Below are positions 8,839 to 17,286 of a stretch of DNA of 64,000 bases, in pieces (positions within the stretch are counted from its first letter, which is position 1; the number at the start of each line of letters is the position of its first letter). The position numbers were made by a program, and so were the translations under genes. Origin of the DNA: Rhodopseudomonas rhenobacensis (GTDB lineage: Bacteria > Pseudomonadota > Alphaproteobacteria > Rhizobiales > Xanthobacteraceae); NCBI RefSeq assembly GCF_014203125.1, contig NZ_JACHIH010000016.1, positions 45,295-109,294 on the forward strand, given 5' to 3'. Under the pieces are notes generated by a model. That model searched no databases. It was given only the letters and a program-made list of their open reading frames with translations, and was not told where the DNA came from.

Positions 8839-9846
8839 TCAGACCGCCGCGACGACCGGCTTCGGCGCCAGTTCGACCGCCTGGCGCAGCGCCTCGATCA
8901 GGCTGCGCTCGTCGGCGATGCCTTTGCCGGCGATGTCGAAGGCGGTGCCGTGGTCGACCGAGGTGCGGATCACCGGCAGGCCGACGGTGATGTTCACCCC
9001 GGCTTCAAGCCCGAGCACCTTGATCGGGCCGTGGCCCTGGTCGTGATACATCGCCACCACCATGTCGAAGTCGCCGCGGCCGGCGAGGAAGAACAGCGTG
9101 TCGGCGGGCAGCGGACCGCGGACGTCCCAGCCCTTGCGCTGGCAGGCTTCCACCGCCGGCGTGATCTTCTCGGCTTCCTCGCCGCGGCCGAACAAGCCGT
9201 TCTCGCCGGCGTGCGGATTGATCGCGCAGACCCCAATCTTCGGATTCTTGATGCCGGCGCGGACCAGCACTTCGTGGCCGCGGCTGATCACGCGCTCGAC
9301 CAGGCCGGGCTCGATCTTGGCGATGGCGTCGATCAGGCCGATATGGGTGGTGACGTGGATCACCCGCAATTTCGGCGACACCAGCATCATCGAGACTTCC
9401 GGCGTGCCGGTGAGGTGCGCCAGCATTTCGGTGTGGCCGGGGAATTTGTGGCCGGCGGCGTGCAGCGCTTCCTTGGACAAGGGCGCGGTGCAGATGCCTT
9501 GCGCGATTCCGGCCTGCACGATCTGCACGGCCTTCTCGATGAAGCGATAGGCCGCTTCGCCGGCGATCGGCGACATCTTGCCGAACGGCAGATCGTCAGG
9601 GACGATATTCAGATCGACGCACTGCACCGCCTTGGAGGCGAAGTTGGCGTCGCGGGCATCGCTCAACGAATCCACCTGCAGCGACAGCCCGCAGATCTTG
9701 CCGGCCTGGCGCAGCCGGTTGGCGTCGCCGATCACCAGCGCGTTGCAATTCTTCTGCGCGTCGGGATGCGCCAGCGCCTTCATGATCACCTCGGGCCCGA
9801 TGCCGGCAGGATCGCCCATGGTGATCGCGATGGTCGGATGGGTCAT
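8839..9846 (-). CDS. pdxA2: PdxA-like 4-phosphate acid-sugar dehydrogenase (PdxA2 type)
   Basis: Protein of 335 residues of the PdxA superfamily: N-terminus TIAITMGDPAGIGPEVIMKAL, the metal-ligand His in FPGHTEMLAHLTG, and the MYHDQGHGPIKVLGL motif near the C-terminus. PdxA proper makes a pyridoxine precursor. The PdxA2 subgroup, encoded beside DUF1537 kinases, oxidises D-threonate/D-erythronate 4-phosphate-type substrates with NAD, followed by decarboxylation to dihydroxyacetone phosphate. The neighbouring kinase overlaps it by four bases, so I assign the PdxA2 role. Exact substrate stereochemistry cannot be read from sequence. Confidence 0.88.
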   Translation of the reverse strand: MTHPTIAITMGDPAGIGPEVIMKALAHPDAQKNCNALVIGDANRLRQAGKICGLSLQVDSLSDARDANFASKAVQCVDLNIVPDDLPFGKMSPIAGEAAYRFIEKAVQIVQAGIAQGICTAPLSKEALHAAGHKFPGHTEMLAHLTGTPEVSMMLVSPKLRVIHVTTHIGLIDAIAKIEPGLVERVISRGHEVLVRAGIKNPKIGVCAINPHAGENGLFGRGEEAEKITPAVEACQRKGWDVRGPLPADTLFFLAGRGDFDMVVAMYHDQGHGPIKVLGLEAGVNITVGLPVIRTSVDHGTAFDIAGKGIADERSLIEALRQAVELAPKPVVAAV

Positions 9847-11093
9847 GTGAAGCTTCCTTTGGTTCGAACGGCGGCAAGCCGTTCGCTGATACGGATCAGG
9901 CTGTGTTCGTCGCCGAACGCGCCGGCCTTGGTGGCGATCGGGACGACGAGCCGGCCCAGCGTGAGGCCGAGCGAGACGCCGGGCTCGATCTCGTCGGCGA
10001 GCCGGATGCCGTTGACGCCGAACCGGGCCAATAGCGCCGCCGCGGTCTCGCCGCCGGTGGCGGCAAAGGCGCCGATCGACGGCGCGACGCTTTGCAGCGC
10101 CTCAGCCAGCCGCTGCGCCAGCTTGGGGCCGAGCGCCATGTCGGGATGATCATTCATCACGATCTCGACCAGGGCATCGCCGCCGCCGGACAGCCGTTGC
10201 ATGACCGCGAGCGCCAGTTCGGCGCGGCCGGCGCCGTCGTTGAGCAGCGTCTCGGGGGTGACCGGGAAATGCGTCACGGTGCCGGTCGCTACCAGCTTGC
10301 ACGCCGCGGCGCGCGAGGCGCCGGCCAGCGAGCCCACCACGATCAACGTGCCGCAGGCGCTGGTCGGGATCCGCAGCGGTGCGACGGCGTGCTCGGCCTG
10401 CAGACCGGCCAGCGCGTGTGCCAGCCCGCCGCTGCCGATGAAGAAGGTGGAAGGCGCTGCCGGCAGGCTGGCCTCGGCGATCAGATGCAGATCCTGGTCG
10501 GTCTCGGCATCGCACACCGCGACCACATCGCCCTGCCGCGCCAGCTCGACGAACGTGGCGCGCAGCTCGCCGCCGCGGATGGTGGCGAGCGTCACCTTCT
10601 CGCCGCCGACGCCGGCGCTCGCCAGCACGTCGACCAGATCGGCGTTCGGATAGGAATGGTCGCGCTGCCAGACCTCGGCCTGCTCGAGCGGCTGGCCGCC
10701 GACCACGATGCGTCCGTCGATCGTGATGCGGCCGGTGGCCGGAAACGCCGGCGCGAATACGCCGAAGGCAGCGCCGGCGTGCGCCTTGAGATAGGCCATC
10801 GTCGCCGCGGTTTCTGCCGCGGGCTGGCCGCGCAGCGTCGAGTCGATCTTCTTGAACAGGATGCGATCCGCCGCCGCGAGCTGCGTCAGCACGTCGGTGT
10901 GGCGTTTCGCGGCGTCCGCGGCACTCAGGCCGCGGCTCGCTGCATCATAGGCCAACACCGGCAGCTGGTGATCCTGCGCGGCGTCGGCCTCGCCCCAGGT
11001 CACCGCAGCCGCGCGTCCCCTTCGACCGAAGGCGATCGCGCAGTCCGCGGCGCCGGTGAGATCATCCGCGAGGATCAACCAGCCATGGGTCAT
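9843..11093 (-). CDS. Four-carbon acid sugar kinase (DUF1537 family, DtnK/OtnK-like)
   Basis: Kinase of 416 residues with the DUF1537 N-terminal motif WLILADDLTGAADCAIAFGRRG. The C-terminal nucleotide-binding part has ATGGETAAALLARFGVNGIRL and EPGVSLG. The family phosphorylates C4 acid sugars such as D-threonate, D-erythronate or 3-oxo-tetronates. It overlaps the pdxA2 start by four bases and starts two bases after the permease stop, giving a tight three-gene operon. The pairing with PdxA2 rather than an aldolase/isomerase suggests a D-threonate- or erythronate-like substrate. Confidence 0.88.
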   Translation of the reverse strand: MTHGWLILADDLTGAADCAIAFGRRGRAAAVTWGEADAAQDHQLPVLAYDAASRGLSAADAAKRHTDVLTQLAAADRILFKKIDSTLRGQPAAETAATMAYLKAHAGAAFGVFAPAFPATGRITIDGRIVVGGQPLEQAEVWQRDHSYPNADLVDVLASAGVGGEKVTLATIRGGELRATFVELARQGDVVAVCDAETDQDLHLIAEASLPAAPSTFFIGSGGLAHALAGLQAEHAVAPLRIPTSACGTLIVVGSLAGASRAAACKLVATGTVTHFPVTPETLLNDGAGRAELALAVMQRLSGGGDALVEIVMNDHPDMALGPKLAQRLAEALQSVAPSIGAFAATGGETAAALLARFGVNGIRLADEIEPGVSLGLTLGRLVVPIATKAGAFGDEHSLIRISERLAAVRTKGSFT

Positions 11094-11095
11094 GG

Positions 11096-12136
11096 TCAGC
11101 GACCGGCCACGGGCGCGACGGGCGCCACCGGCACCGCAGGGGCGATGTCGTCAGCCAACGCCACGGTGTCGTCGGCTTCATCGGCACCGCGGCCGACGAT
11201 GCCGGCGAGCCAGGCGGTGACGATCGGGGTCAGGATCGCGGTGACCACGACGCAGGCCGCAACCAGGATGGTGGCGGGCCGCGCGGCGTCCGCATAGGCC
11301 GGGTTGGCGGCGGCGACGATCGCCGGGACCGCTGCGGCATTGCCCGCGGTGGAGGCCGCAGCGACGCCGGCGATGCCGGTGCCGCCGGTGAGGCGATCGG
11401 CGAAGAACAGCGGAATGCCGGTGACCACGACCACGGCGACGCCCATGCCGAGGCCGAGCAGGCCGGCCTGCCAGACCTTGGTGAGGTCAAGCCCGGTGCC
11501 GAGCGCGAAGGCGAAGAACGGGATCATCACCGGGACGGCGCGGCTGAGAAACGCGCGCATCTCGCGGTCGAGATTGCCGATGATCATGCCGACGATCAGC
11601 GGCAGGATGGCGCCGACCAGGGTCTGCCAGGGGAACGCCGACAGACCGGCGACGCCGAGCGTCACCATGGTGAGGAACGGGCCGCTCTCCAGCGTCATGA
11701 TGGTGTAGGCGCCGACGTCCTTGGGACGGCCGTACTGGCCCATCAGCGCCATGTAAAGGCCGCCATTGGTGTCGTTCATCGCCGCGACGATCGCCAGCGT
11801 CGAAATCCCGGCGAACATGCCGCCGGTGACCGGCGACTCGCCGAGAATGCGGCCGAACACCACGCCGAGGATCACGGCGACGCCGACTTTTACGAACAGC
11901 AGCGTGCCGCCCTTCTTGACGATGTAGGGGGTGGAGCGGAAGTCGATGCTGGCGCCCATGCAGACGTAGAACACCGCCAGGATGGTGAGGGCGCCGGAGA
12001 ACAGCGCGCCGGTGAAGGAGCCGAAGAATTGCGGGGTGCCGGGAAAGAACGTGGTGATCAACGCCCCGATCAACAGCGGGACCGTCATCATCCCGCCGGG
12101 CACTTTTTCGATCGCTCGCTTAATCGGAATCTGCAT
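11096..12136 (-). CDS. kdgT: 2-keto-3-deoxygluconate permease family transporter
   Basis: Inner-membrane transporter of 346 residues with about ten hydrophobic segments. The opening [27 protein letters not shown] is characteristic of the KdgT family, as is [19 protein letters not shown]. The family moves sugar acids with protons. Beside a DUF1537 kinase and PdxA2 the cargo is more likely a C4 acid such as threonate than 2-keto-3-deoxygluconate. It is the first gene of the operon. The ATG at 12136 is chosen over the longer frame because it matches the family N-terminus. The last 20 residues are Ala/Pro/Val-rich and unusual. Confidence 0.85.
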   Translation of the reverse strand: MQIPIKRAIEKVPGGMMTVPLLIGALITTFFPGTPQFFGSFTGALFSGALTILAVFYVCMGASIDFRSTPYIVKKGGTLLFVKVGVAVILGVVFGRILGESPVTGGMFAGISTLAIVAAMNDTNGGLYMALMGQYGRPKDVGAYTIMTLESGPFLTMVTLGVAGLSAFPWQTLVGAILPLIVGMIIGNLDREMRAFLSRAVPVMIPFFAFALGTGLDLTKVWQAGLLGLGMGVAVVVVTGIPLFFADRLTGGTGIAGVAAASTAGNAAAVPAIVAAANPAYADAARPATILVAACVVVTAILTPIVTAWLAGIVGRGADEADDTVALADDIAPAVPVAPVAPVAGR

Positions 12137-12174
12137 GTTGTGACCTTCCCGCGCCGCGCGCACAATTTGATCAG

Positions 12175-12279
12175 TTTGCGCAATTTTATGTCGGCAACCG
12201 CGCCTGATGGGGCTATTTATGCCCAGAACGCGCAAATCGCAAGCATCTTTGCGCGGTTTGCGCAAACTCTTTGCGCAAA
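12175..12279 (-). promoter_or_regulatory. Cluster of TTTGCGC motifs, candidate DeoR-type operators for the kdgT operon
   Basis: Five TTTGCGC or inverse copies lie 39-143 bases upstream of kdgT: 12175-12181, 12230-12236 (inverted), 12248-12254, 12257-12263 and 12270-12276. The last two extend to the palindrome-like TTTGCGCAAA. Multiple copies of a short motif before a catabolic operon with a nearby DeoR regulator suggest an operator array. The remaining gene-free DNA to 12684 holds C/G-rich variant repeats. Confidence 0.55.
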
Positions 12280-12341
12280 CGTGTCATGCGTGGATGCGCA
12301 CGCGGAGTCATTCGGGGGCGAGGCGCGTTGCGGCGAGCCTC

Positions 12342-12512
12342 TTCTCCCCTCCCCCTTGCGGGGAGGGGGCGGGGGTGGGGTCCACAAGCACGGCGTTCGG
12401 ATTCGCTCACCACTTGCAGATGGCCTGAGTGTGGCTCGCCCTGGATGATCCTGACGGCGCGGATCCCGCAGCTACCCCCACCCCCAACCCCTCCCCGCAA
12501 GGGGGAGGGAAG
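12342..12512. repeat. C/G-rich inverted-repeat pair (family A variant)
   Basis: CTCCCCTCCCCCTTGCGGGGAGGGGG at about 12345-12370 is a hairpin. CCCCTCCCCGCAAGGGGGAGGG at about 12487-12508 is its mirror. They flank about 115 bases, so the whole is an inverted repeat related to family A but with a different core. It lies between the divergently placed kdgT promoter and the end of the phn operon. Confidence 0.65.
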
Positions 12513-12684
12513 CGCGCTGCCGTTGTTGCCGGCTCTGCATTTCAATCTTGAGCGATAAGTGAGTCCAGGTCGCGCTTGGGCGATGAGTTAGTTCGGCAAG
12601 CAGAGGCTCTCAAGGAACAGACCGGACGCGTTCGCCGGTGCCGTCTGGCGCCTTCGCCCACCAGCAAAGCCACAAAGCGCAGCC

Positions 12685-13533
12685 TCACACCACCGCGCGG
12701 CGGCCGATGATGGCGAAGCGCAGCCGGCTGGAGATGGCGTCGATCGCCGCCACCGCGACCATGATCATCAGGATCAGGAACGACACCTTCTGCCATTCCA
12801 GCACCCGGATCTGTTCGGCGAGCTGCAGCCCGATGCCGCCGGCGCCGACGATGCCGATGATGGTGGCGGAGCGGGTATTCGACTCGATGAAATACAACAG
12901 CTGCCCGGCGATCACCGGCAGCACCTGCGGCAACAGCCCGAAGCGGATCTCGTGCAGCGGCGTGCCGCCGGCGGCGCGGATGCCCTCGACCTGCTTCTGA
13001 TCGGCGGTCTCGAAAGCTTCCGAGAACAATTTGCCGAACGAGCCGAAATCCGACACCGCTATCGCCAGCACGCCGGCGAACGGGCCGAGCCCGACCACGT
13101 TGATCCAGACCAGCGCCCAGATCAGCGTATCGACGCCGCGGATCGAATCCAGAAAGCGGCGCACCGGAAACCGCACCAGATTGGTCGGCACGATGTTGCG
13201 CGCGGCGAGCAGGCTGACCGGCAGCGCCATCGCGGCGGCCAGCGTGGTGCCGAGCACCGCGATCGACAGCGTCTCGCCCATCGCCGCAAGGTAAGTCGGC
13301 AACGAGGCGCCGGGATCGGGCGGGATCATCAGCAACACGAACCAGCCGAGCTGATTGAGCCCCGCCCACATCCGCTGCGGCGAGAACTCCAGCTCGTTGA
13401 GGCCGAAGATGAACAACGCGAGTGCTGCGAGGATCAGCGTCGGCACGCCCAGCCGCGACGACGCCGGGCGGTCGAACACCGCGGGATAACGCGCCTTCAG
13501 CGCGCGCAGATCGGAGGTCGGAAGCTCGCTCAT
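12685..13533 (-). CDS. phnE: Phosphonate ABC transporter permease (second PhnE)
   Basis: Permease of 282 residues with five to six membrane segments, last gene of the phnC-D-E-E operon. The permease signature near the C-terminus reads SATIIGIVGAGGIGLQL, and the PhnE-like segment ESNTRSATIIG precedes it. Its ATG overlaps the stop of the upstream phnE by four bases. Two PhnE subunits, as here, are common in alphaproteobacteria and would form a heterodimeric channel with PhnC (ATPase) and PhnD (binding protein). Confidence 0.92.
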   Translation of the reverse strand: MSELPTSDLRALKARYPAVFDRPASSRLGVPTLILAALALFIFGLNELEFSPQRMWAGLNQLGWFVLLMIPPDPGASLPTYLAAMGETLSIAVLGTTLAAAMALPVSLLAARNIVPTNLVRFPVRRFLDSIRGVDTLIWALVWINVVGLGPFAGVLAIAVSDFGSFGKLFSEAFETADQKQVEGIRAAGGTPLHEIRFGLLPQVLPVIAGQLLYFIESNTRSATIIGIVGAGGIGLQLAEQIRVLEWQKVSFLILMIMVAVAAIDAISSRLRFAIIGRRAVV

Positions 13534-14411
13534 GTGCGTTCTCCGCCGAACAGGCGGCCGCGCACCCAGCCGGTGCCGATGTCGATCACGAACACGGTGG
13601 CGATGATCAGCAGCAGGATCGCGCTGACGTCGGAGTAATAGAATTTGCGGATCGCCACCACCAGCTCCTGGCCGATGCCGCCGGCGCCGACGAAGCCCAT
13701 CACCGAGGCGCCGCGCACATTGATCTCGAAGCGCAGCAGCGCGTAGCCGGCGAAGCCCGCGGCGACCTGCGGCAGCACCGCAAAGCGCATGCAGGAGATC
13801 CAGCCGGCGCCGGTGGCGCGGACGCCTTCCACCGGCTTCATGTCGACGTTCTCGACGATCTCGGAGAACTGCTTGCCGAGCGCGCCGGTGGAATGGATCG
13901 CGATCGCCAGCACGCCGGCCATCGGCCCCAATCCGAAAGCGATGACGAAGATCAGCGCGAACACGATGTCCGGCACGGTGCGGCAGAATTCCAGGTAGCG
14001 CATCGCGACGATGCGCAGCCAGGGCTGCGGCGCGGTGTTCTTGGCGGCGACGAAATTCAGCACCAGCGCCAGCACCGCGCCGCTCAGCGTGCCGACATAG
14101 CTGATCAGCACGGTCTCGCCGAGCAGCGCCAGCCATTTATGAAAGCCCCAGAACCATTCGCCGGGATCCGACCACACCCGGGCGCCGCTCTCCAGCGTGA
14201 AGATGCGATCGAAATAGCTGACGAAATTGCCGATCTTGGCGACGAAGGTGGCCGGATCGACTTCGGCGCCGACGGCAGCCGCCAGCAGCGCGGCGACGGC
14301 GATCGCGGCGCTGAGCGCGAAGCGCAGCCGCTTGCGCGCCACCGCGCGGCGATAGCCGTCGTTCAGCGCGGCGAGCTGCTGCTCGGGCAGAACGGATATC
14401 GCAACCGCCAT
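13530..14411 (-). CDS. phnE: Phosphonate ABC transporter permease (first PhnE)
   Basis: Permease of 293 residues, paralogous to the following gene. It shows the EINVRGASVMGFVGAGGIGQEL permease motif and several membrane helices. The start ATG at 14411 (MAVAISVLPEQQLAALNDGY) is chosen because the upstream residues look like shadow. GGATCTG before it is a weak ribosome site, and an ATG at 14438 is an alternative. A short hairpin of the family A type lies between it and phnD. Confidence 0.9.
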   Translation of the reverse strand: MAVAISVLPEQQLAALNDGYRRAVARKRLRFALSAAIAVAALLAAAVGAEVDPATFVAKIGNFVSYFDRIFTLESGARVWSDPGEWFWGFHKWLALLGETVLISYVGTLSGAVLALVLNFVAAKNTAPQPWLRIVAMRYLEFCRTVPDIVFALIFVIAFGLGPMAGVLAIAIHSTGALGKQFSEIVENVDMKPVEGVRATGAGWISCMRFAVLPQVAAGFAGYALLRFEINVRGASVMGFVGAGGIGQELVVAIRKFYYSDVSAILLLIIATVFVIDIGTGWVRGRLFGGERT

Positions 14412-14530
14412 CAGATCCGACTTTCCAAAGTGCGACATAGAAAAAGTGCGACATAGAAAAGGAGCCGGATCTTGCGACCCGGCTCTCACCATAGCGGGCT
14501 CGTCGCTATCTTATTGGGCACCGACTTTCA

Positions 14531-14554
14531 CCTCTCCCCGCACGCGGGGAGAGG
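14531..14554. repeat. Family A half-element hairpin inside the phn operon
   Basis: CCTCTCCCCGC-AC-GCGGGGAGAGG, an 11-bp perfect stem. It is the end hairpin of the longer family A element without its core. In the mRNA it falls between phnD and phnE, where it could stabilise or separate transcript segments. Confidence 0.7.
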
Positions 14555-14616
14555 GTGGCGATGTCGCACCGCTACTATCACCCGCGACGCCGGGCTCCCC
14601 GGCAACCGCTTCGTGC

Positions 14617-15558
14617 TTACGACGCCTTCTTCTTGCGCAGGGCGTCGACGAACTTGATCAGCTCGATGGTGGCGTCCCAATCCTTGGTGGTGGCGGCGTG
14701 GAAGCCCTTCTTCTGGCCGTCCGACAGCCGGTCGAACGCGGCCTTGTCCTTGGTCGGCGACTCCATGAACGCCTTGGCGATCGCCGCCTTGAGGTCGTCC
14801 GGCAGATCGGAGCTGTAGGCATACATCGACGGTCCGATGATCGGCGCCGATTTGTGGATGATGCGGAAGTCATCCTTCTTGAACGGCGTGCCATCGGCGT
14901 GCTTCAGCATGCCCTTGGTCAGCATCTGCGCCAGCGTGGAGTCGTCGTCGCTGGTCCACTGGTTGGCGGCGACGTCGACGGTGCCCTGCGCCAGCGCCAA
15001 GATCGCGTTCTCGTGGCTGCCGGTGAACACCACCTTGCCGAAGTAAGCGTCGGCGTCGGAGATGCCCAGCTTGTCGAGCTCGAAGCGCGGCACGTTGTTG
15101 CCGGAGGTGGAGTTCGGATCGACCAGGCCGAGGTTCTTGCCCTTGAGATCGTCGATCGTCTTGAACGGCGTCTTGGCGTTGACGAAGAACACCGAATAGT
15201 AGCCGGTGCCGCCATCCGCATTGAGATCGCTGGCGAAGGCATCGGTCTTGACGCCGGTCAGCCGCGCGCGGGCGAACGACGCCGAGCCATAGGCCGCGAT
15301 CTGGATGTTGCCAGAACGCTGGCCCTCGATCACCGCGGCGTAATCGTTGGCGATCCGCAGGTTGACCTTGACGCCGAGCTCCTTGGACAGATAGGCGACG
15401 AACGGGGTCCAGCGCTCGGTGACGCCGGAGGCGTTTTCGGCGGGGACGATCGCAAAGGTCAGTTCGGGATACTTGGTCCTGTAGTCCTGCGCCGCGGCGG
15501 CGGAGGCGGTCATCGCCAGCGCGGCGGCGGCCAGAAGCATCGAACGACGGTTGATCAT
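14617..15558 (-). CDS. phnD: Phosphonate ABC transporter periplasmic binding protein
   Basis: Protein of 313 residues starting MINRRSMLLAAAALAMTASAAAAQDY, a clear export signal with cleavage likely after the Ala run. The mature part reads LTFAIVPAENASGVTERWTPFVAYLSKELG, the usual opening of PhnD-type solute-binding proteins. It binds phosphonates (or phosphite/phosphate esters) in the periplasm and delivers them to the PhnE pair. Operon position is second, about 65 bases after phnC. Confidence 0.93.
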   Translation of the reverse strand: MINRRSMLLAAAALAMTASAAAAQDYRTKYPELTFAIVPAENASGVTERWTPFVAYLSKELGVKVNLRIANDYAAVIEGQRSGNIQIAAYGSASFARARLTGVKTDAFASDLNADGGTGYYSVFFVNAKTPFKTIDDLKGKNLGLVDPNSTSGNNVPRFELDKLGISDADAYFGKVVFTGSHENAILALAQGTVDVAANQWTSDDDSTLAQMLTKGMLKHADGTPFKKDDFRIIHKSAPIIGPSMYAYSSDLPDDLKAAIAKAFMESPTKDKAAFDRLSDGQKKGFHAATTKDWDATIELIKFVDALRKKKAS

Positions 15559-15624
15559 GGTGACATCCCTGTGGTTGTGGTGTGTTCGGTTGCGCGTTGG
15601 CAACCCTCGTCTGCGTGACGCGGC

Positions 15625-16440
15625 TTACGCCGCGGCTGCCCTGCCGAGCGCCGGCAGCATCGGTCCTGCGGGCTGCGGCGCCGAGGCCGCCCCCATCACC
15701 TCGTTGGCTTCGAGATCGTAGAGTTCGCGGGCGATGCTCTCGGTCAGCGCCGCGGGCGCGCCGTCGAACACGATGCGGCCGTTCGACATGCCGATCAGCC
15801 GGTCGCAATAGCTCCGCGCCAGATCGAGCGAGTGCAGGTTGCACAGCACGGTGATGCCGAAATGCTTGTTGATGCGCAGCAGCGCGTCCATCACGATCCT
15901 GGTGTTGCGCGGATCGAGCGAGGCGATCGGCTCGTCGGCCAGAATGATGTCGGGCTCCTGCACCAGCGCTCGGGCGATGGCGACGCGCTGCTGCTGGCCG
16001 CCGGACAGCGAATCCGCGCGCTGCGCCGCGACGCCGCCCATGTCGAACTGTTCCAGCGCCGACATCGCCAGCGCGCGGTCGCGCTCCGGCCAGGCCTGCA
16101 CCAGCGACCGCCACGGCGGCATCTCGGCGAGCCGGCCCATCAGCACGTTGGTGAGCACGTCGAGCCGGCCGACCAGATTGAACTGCTGAAAGATCATCGC
16201 CGAGCGGGCGCGCCATTGCCGCAGCTCGCGGCCGCGCAGCGCGGTGACATCCTGGCCTTCGAACATGATGCGGCCCGCGGTCGGTTCGGCGAGCCGGTTG
16301 ATCATCCGCAGCAAGGTCGACTTGCCGGCGCCGGAGCGGCCGATGACGCCGACGAAGCTGCCGGGCTTGACCGCGAACGACGCATCATCGACCGCGGCTT
16401 TCGAACCGAAACAACATGTGAGTCCTTCGACAACCAGCAT
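15625..16440 (-). CDS. phnC: Phosphonate ABC transporter ATP-binding protein
   Basis: ATPase of 271 residues. Walker A is GRSGAGKST, the ABC signature is [15 protein letters not shown], Walker B is [13 protein letters not shown], and the switch His is in [10 protein letters not shown]. The segment [23 protein letters not shown] is typical of PhnC. First gene of the phnC-D-E-E transport operon. A Pho-box-like repeat on the same strand lies 53-70 bases upstream of its start. Confidence 0.95.
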   Translation of the reverse strand: MLVVEGLTCCFGSKAAVDDASFAVKPGSFVGVIGRSGAGKSTLLRMINRLAEPTAGRIMFEGQDVTALRGRELRQWRARSAMIFQQFNLVGRLDVLTNVLMGRLAEMPPWRSLVQAWPERDRALAMSALEQFDMGGVAAQRADSLSGGQQQRVAIARALVQEPDIILADEPIASLDPRNTRIVMDALLRINKHFGITVLCNLHSLDLARSYCDRLIGMSNGRIVFDGAPAALTESIARELYDLEANEVMGAASAPQPAGPMLPALGRAAAA

Positions 16441-16492
16441 GCGCCACTCCTGACAAGACTACACACCGCTACCGCCGCCGCTTTACACTGGT

Positions 16493-16510
16493 GTGACGTT
16501 TGTTCGACAG
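16493..16510 (-). promoter_or_regulatory. Pho-box-like direct repeat facing phnC
   Basis: Read on the minus strand: CTGTCGA-N4-ACGTCAC, two 7-base units with the 11-base period of PhoB sites (consensus CTGTCAT-N4-CTGTCAT). It lies 53 bases upstream of phnC. Match is partial, five and four of seven. The location before a phosphonate transporter supports PhoB control. Confidence 0.45.
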
Positions 16511-16536
16511 CGCACCGCTTGCCGCGCGTTGCAGGA

Positions 16537-16554
16537 TCGTCATTCAGCCGTCAC
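16537..16554 (+). promoter_or_regulatory. Pho-box-like direct repeat facing the acyltransferase-phnM operon
   Basis: TCGTCAT-TCAG-CCGTCAC: two 7-base units with an 11-base period, five of seven matches each to CTGTCAT. It lies 63 bases upstream of the plus-strand operon start at 16618. Together with the site at 16493 it would allow coordinate phosphate-starvation control of both divergent operons. Confidence 0.5.
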
Positions 16555-16617
16555 GGAATGCATCGAAGGAAGGCCATCCCCACCCTGGATGCGCGCGCAT
16601 TCACAACGGACGTGCTG

Positions 16618-17286
16618 ATGGCTGCTAAAAATCTCTCCGTGGTTCCCTCGATCGCGGCGACCGCCAGCGTGAACGACTGCACGCTCGGCGCCTATTGCGA
16701 AGTCGGCGCCCGCACCTCGCTGCTGGAAGTGGCGATGGGCGATTACTCCTACGTCGTCAACGACAGCCAGATCGCCTATGCGACGATCGGCAAGTTCTGC
16801 TCGATCGCGGCAATGACCCGGATCAATCCCGGCAATCACCCGATGCAGCGCGCAGCACAAGCGCATTTCACCTATCGGGCCAGCGCTTACTTCGACGGCG
16901 AAGCCGACGACGCGGAGTTCTTCGCGTGGCGGCGGCAGCATCACGTGACGATCGGTCACGACGTCTGGATCGGCCACGGCGCGATTCTGCTGCCGGGCCG
17001 CAACATCGGCACCGGCGCGGTGGTCGCAGCCGGCGCGGTGGTCACCAAGGACGTCGCGCCCTATAGCATCGTCGGCGGCAATCCGGCGAAGCCGATCCGG
17101 CAGCGGTTCTCCGAGCAAGTCGCGGAGCGGCTGATGGCGCTCGCCTGGTGGGACTGGGATCACGCCGCGCTGCGCCGCGCGCTGCCGGATTTCCGCAATC
17201 TTGCGATCGAGGATTTTCTCGACAAATATCAACACCGCGCCGGGGCGCCGGCGCCAAGCAGTTTTGAGCGGAGCCAGCACGCATGA
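16618..17286 (+). CDS. Hexapeptide-repeat acyltransferase of phosphonate clusters
   Basis: Protein of 222 residues with the left-handed beta-helix pattern of hexapeptide acyltransferases (repeated small-hydrophobic triplets from residue 10). It ends with HDVWIGHGAILLPGRNIGTGAVVAAGAVV and PYSIVGGNPAKPIR, where the His of IGHDVWIGHG is the probable catalytic base. DapH/GlmU-like enzymes of this kind recur in phn clusters, where they are thought to acylate an intermediate or aminophosphonate. The stop overlaps the phnM start by four bases. I chose ATG 16618; an in-frame ATG at 16558 lacks a ribosome site. Confidence 0.85.
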   Translation: MAAKNLSVVPSIAATASVNDCTLGAYCEVGARTSLLEVAMGDYSYVVNDSQIAYATIGKFCSIAAMTRINPGNHPMQRAAQAHFTYRASAYFDGEADDAEFFAWRRQHHVTIGHDVWIGHGAILLPGRNIGTGAVVAAGAVVTKDVAPYSIVGGNPAKPIRQRFSEQVAERLMALAWWDWDHAALRRALPDFRNLAIEDFLDKYQHRAGAPAPSSFERSQHA

